A DNA stretch of 20,000 nt, from NCBI GenBank assembly GCA_963575745.1, contig CAUYUJ010015016.1, positions 203,236 to 223,235 on the forward strand. Direction: 5' to 3'. Below, in pieces: positions 17,146 through 20,000 of this stretch. Origin of the DNA: Prorocentrum cordatum (Eukaryota > Sar > Dinophyceae > Prorocentrales > Prorocentraceae). Position 1 is the stretch's first letter; each line of letters begins with the position of its first letter. The notes beneath the pieces were generated by a model. That model made no database searches. It was not told the origin of the DNA and worked only from the letters and a program-made list of their open reading frames with translations. The position numbers and the translations under genes are program-made.

Positions 17146-18383
17146 GCTATCGGACGGACGAGACAGCGGGGCGCATCGGGAGGCTTGCTGCGTACCTCGC
17201 GAGACATTGTCCCGATTATGCGAGGTCCTCGGGAGGTTGGGTCTACTTTGGAGACCTAATCGAGAAAATGTATGAAGAAGGATACAAACACCAAGCGGTG
17301 GCCCTGGCTGTGCACGGCCTAGCCGCGTTGCAGCCAGGGACCGTGGAAATCTTGGGCATCCAAGCCGGTGCCATTGCTTGCCTTAGCGACACAACGCTCC
17401 ACACACGCTGGAGGGATTTTCTGAGCTGGCCTGACACGACGGGTGGTCGGTCAGCGCGCCCCATTCCCATATTCTATAGAGCGTGTCAGGGCCATTTCAC
17501 GTTCGTTGCTTCGATTGAGAGAATGTGTGCGCCTTATGACCCTGGCCTAACCAGGTCCCATGGCCCCCTTCTCCACATTACGGACATGGACACATTAAAG
17601 GCATCTATGCTCGGGGACATTCAATACCCCAAGAGCAAGTCGGGGCTTTGTTTCGAGTCGGACTATGGCTTGTTGCGATTTCTCCCGACCAAGCGGGACC
17701 CGGCCATGCGACTTCGAGAACACTTTCCCTCGCCGCTAAGCCAGCGTAGGGATGGTGAGCGCGCTCCCCCGAAGGAGTTTTGCCAAATGGGCCAAGCCAC
17801 CGCGGCGGGCCAACCCTCTGCGATTGGGTCGTGGCCCACAGCGGAGACAGTCCGTCTGTGGGACCAGCCCCCAACGCACAGAGATTTTTGGCCGCTCACT
17901 GTCGTCTTTAATGGCCGTGTTCTTTCCCGTTTCTCGTGCCGGGATTGCCGCGACGGGACCCCAGTGTCCCGTCAGGTGCCCAGATTCACCGACATCGACA
18001 AAGTTGTCCCGCTTCAAACGATAATGGATTGGTTAGGGTCGAACGAACCATTGACCTCTTGGGTCCTCGTCTTCAGTCATGAGTGGACCTCGTGCGAGGT
18101 GGATTTCGAACCAAATTCCATGCTAGCTTGGACTCATACCGATGAGACGGTGACGCCGCGGCCAGAGTTTAAGGACTGGCCTGAAAGGGCAGCAGAGTTT
18201 CTCCAGACCGCCCCCTGGACGGATGACGGTCGGTTCCTCTGCCCTCAATGGTGTCGGGTTCGTACCGGCTTCGGCCGTTGTCCCTATTGCATTACCGCAG
18301 TGAAGTGCAAATACACGGTTGCACACAATTGTTTGCTCCAGTCATACAAGTTGCAAACCATTGAAAAACACACTGTGGTATAA
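17100..18383 (+). CDS. protein with KptA/Tpt1-like (RNA 2'-phosphotransferase) domain and Cys pairs
   Basis: KptA/Tpt1 enzymes remove a splice-junction 2'-phosphate from RNA using NAD+. From about 17150 this frame reads ETAGRIGRLAAYLARHCPDY followed by SSGGWVYFGDLIEKMYEEG. That parallels the KptA N-lobe (LSKxLRH... GWVxVxxLL), with Arg-His at 17202-17207. Then PIPIFYRACQGHFTFVASIE parallels RAxQGHS (Arg 17478-17480, His 17493-17495), and LLHITDMDTLKASM parallels LxHGTxxxxxxxI (His 17574-17576; the usual Gly is Ile). The last HVHL-type segment is not evident, so activity is doubtful. A C-terminal part carries FSCRDC and LCPQWC...GRCPYC, possible zinc sites (about 17930-17950 and 18233-18290). 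The frame ends at TAA 18381-18383. Family membership is inferred from motif order only; the Cys-rich tail is not standard for KptA. Confidence 0.45.
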   Translation, partial: PWASLAPTTGFWQRRSYRTDETAGRIGRLAAYLARHCPDYARSSGGWVYFGDLIEKMYEEGYKHQAVALAVHGLAALQPGTVEILGIQAGAIACLSDTTLHTRWRDFLSWPDTTGGRSARPIPIFYRACQGHFTFVASIERMCAPYDPGLTRSHGPLLHITDMDTLKASMLGDIQYPKSKSGLCFESDYGLLRFLPTKRDPAMRLREHFPSPLSQRRDGERAPPKEFCQMGQATAAGQPSAIGSWPTAETVRLWDQPPTHRDFWPLTVVFNGRVLSRFSCRDCRDGTPVSRQVPRFTDIDKVVPLQTIMDWLGSNEPLTSWVLVFSHEWTSCEVDFEPNSMLAWTHTDETVTPRPEFKDWPERAAEFLQTAPWTDDGRFLCPQWCRVRTGFGRCPYCITAVKCKYTVAHNCLLQSYKLQTIEKHTVV

Positions 18384-18486
18384 TGGCATCAAGCTGACCG
18401 CTAATGATCCCGACACTTTGCCATGCCGCCAAGATCTGTGCATTTCTGCGAGACGACAGCGGCAGGGAAAAGCGTCGGCGGATGTC
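18384..18486 (+). other. short gap between two + strand frames
   Basis: After TAA 18381-18383 several stops occur in that frame. The next frame is open from 18319, with its first well-placed ATG at 18487. No clear terminator, promoter or splice signal is visible. Close head-to-tail spacing would suit dinoflagellate gene arrangement with trans-splicing, but this is inference. Confidence 0.3.
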
Positions 18487-20000
18487 ATGGCGAACGTCAA
18501 TGCTAGCTCGAAGATGGAGCGCAAGTGGGCGAACGGTTCTTTCACCGCGATGGCTGCTGCAGGTCAAACCTTTGGCAACAGCCGCCCTGGTAGCGCTCCT
18601 GCCTGGGCCCCCGACAGCGCCGCGGCCCAGCCGCCGGCGCACCGCGGACCTTTCTTTCAGTACCTTGAACCTCTCAAGAGGAGGTTCGTAAAGTGGCTGG
18701 AGTTTCTGGCGCAGAGAGCACAGGCCAGAGAGCCAACGATCGCAGAGTGGTGGCCCCTGATTTGGGCCACAAACATCGATGTGTACGCGCGCCCATTTTC
18801 ATGCCCTCCTCTGGCTGCTTTTGACTGGCCAGAAGAAGATGAAGCGTGCATAATCCCCAGAGGCTGGACATAATGGGAAAGCGCCATGGAAAGGGCAGGC
18901 ACCTTTGTGCCGACTCTCCAGACAGTGTATCATGCACTTTCTGGAGTTGCGACCTGGATGTCCGATGCACAGGATGCTGGCGCGGACGCCGCAGGGCCCA
19001 GCCCTCGTGGAAGTCCGCCCGTTGCTTGGGCACAGCAGTTCACTGCTCGCCCTGCTCGCGCATCCAAGTCCATGTCCACGCGCAACAAGATTTGCGCCAA
19101 TCATCCTCTCAGTGCTGTGACACCTGTCGCCGGCCAAGCCGAGACGACAGAAAACGAGAGGCCTGCTCCCATCCCCCTTGATTTTAACGCTGTCTGCGGG
19201 TCCCAGACCCAGCGGTGGCTGAAAGGGGAGATCACGATAGATCCGCCAGACGGACAGGTGAACCCTCGACGTGAGGATGGCACACTGCGGCTCGCAACGA
19301 CGACGCAGGACGCCATCGCCGTCGCGGCGCAGTATGTTATGGGGCACATGTGCCATCACCCGGGAACGGGTGCGGCCGACAGGCAGCGCTTGTCGAGCCT
19401 GAGGGGAGAATTGGAACATGTGGTTTCTACAGAGGTGAGAGAGGCCCTTGAGCAGAATTTGAGGACTCCCGTTGAAGAGCTCAACCTGGACCATCGAGTC
19501 ATGCGTGTGTCTGTGATTGTCCGCGAGATTATCAATTGTTTTCTCGCCGAAGGATATTGCATCGCTTATCCCGCGCCTGAAATCTATTGCCGAGACAAAT
19601 GCGATGGAGTCGACATTGAACAGCGCCGCGCCGACGCATATGCGTTGGACAGCCGTATTCGTTCGGCTGTCCACGCAGATGACCTCGTTGAAGAGTGGTC
19701 TCGCGACCATTGCACTCAGCGTCGTGCCGAGCTCCGTCGCCACGGCGGAGCATTGCAGGAGGCCGTCGTTGTCCTGTAGTCATTCTTGGAGTCGCACCCA
19801 GACCAGGACTGTGACATAGGCCCTCTTCGCACTGCCAATGGGCGCTACGGTCCCTGCGTGGCGACTGCCGCGGCGGGTATTGCGGGGCATGCAAAGTTAC
19901 GGCGCGAGACGCGTCTTCGCGAGGAGAGAGCCGCAGACGACCCCTCCGACGGCCCAGCCGTTCCGGGGATGGCTTCTACAGCGCCAGCAGGACCAAGCCC
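18487..20000 (+). CDS. unrecognised protein, runs off the right edge, interrupted by TAA and TAG
   Basis: The ATG at 18487 gives MANVNASSKMERKWANGS, then an Ala/Pro-rich patch and a helical, aromatic-rich segment (FFQYLEPLKRRFVKWLEFLA, TIAEWWPLIWATNIDV). TAA 18871-18873 interrupts after IPRGWT, but the same phase continues as WESAMERAGTFVPTLQTVYH. Further parts are CGSQTQRWLKGEITIDPPDG, DAIAVAAQYVMGHMCHHPG, RGELEHVVSTEVREALEQNL and VMRVSVIVREIINCFLAEGY. Scattered Cys/His are present (YCRDKC, DHCTQRR) without a standard zinc-finger spacing. TAG 19777-19779 again interrupts, and the phase stays open to base 20000 (SFLESHPDQDCDIGPLRTAN). I do not recognise a family. It may be a C-terminal continuation of the KptA-like protein after a frame change near 18319-18383. 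Confidence 0.45.

Overview
The window looks like nuclear DNA of a dinoflagellate-type protist. The grounds are very high GC, long GC-rich satellite arrays, abundant retroelement remains whose proteins fit families I associate with dinoflagellate genomes, and large Pro/Ala-rich open frames. This is inference: I see no rRNA, tRNA or intact spliced-leader marker that would settle the lineage.

Layout, left to right. (1) 1-1060: C-rich leader DNA, then a possible fragment of an unknown + strand protein that runs straight into satellite DNA. (2) 1072-5966: a satellite domain. A ~57-61 bp family with the core TTTATTTCGG fills both flanks (1072-2285 and 3275-5966). An unrelated 117-bp GTCGTC-rich family lies inside it (2283-3272). 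The huge stop-free frames here are a composition artefact. (3) 5968-7982: the 5' part of a Ty1/copia-like LTR retrotransposon on the + strand: candidate LTR, tRNA-iMet-like primer-binding site, and a gag gene broken by one in-frame TAG and one frameshift. No pol follows it. (4) 7983-about 14195: a nearly complete non-LTR (LINE) element on the - strand that abuts the broken gag. Its order is Cys4 zinc finger, coiled coil, poly-Gln, EEP endonuclease, reverse transcriptase, CCHC knuckle, RNase H. The coding frame has an overall constant phase from 14072 to 7983. It holds four in-frame TGA codons and three frame excursions that each return to the original frame; most of the switch points are G/C homopolymers. 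(5) 14090-14750: purine-rich repeats, a short AT-richer island and a TGA/TGG microsatellite. (6) 14746-20000: one or two + strand coding regions, probably cellular. A Pro/Ala-rich N-terminus leads to a helical region and then to a domain resembling tRNA 2'-phosphotransferase (KptA/Tpt1), followed by Cys pairs. A second unrecognised frame runs off the right edge. These frames are also cut by stops (TAG, TAA, TAG) and frame changes.

The retroelement genes would have worked as independent mobile units and are now decayed or mis-assembled. The right-hand genes are unrelated to them. The most interesting signals are the KptA-like multidomain protein, the clustering of LINE frame changes at homopolymers, and the split between TGA-only interruptions in the LINE and TAG/TAA-only interruptions elsewhere.
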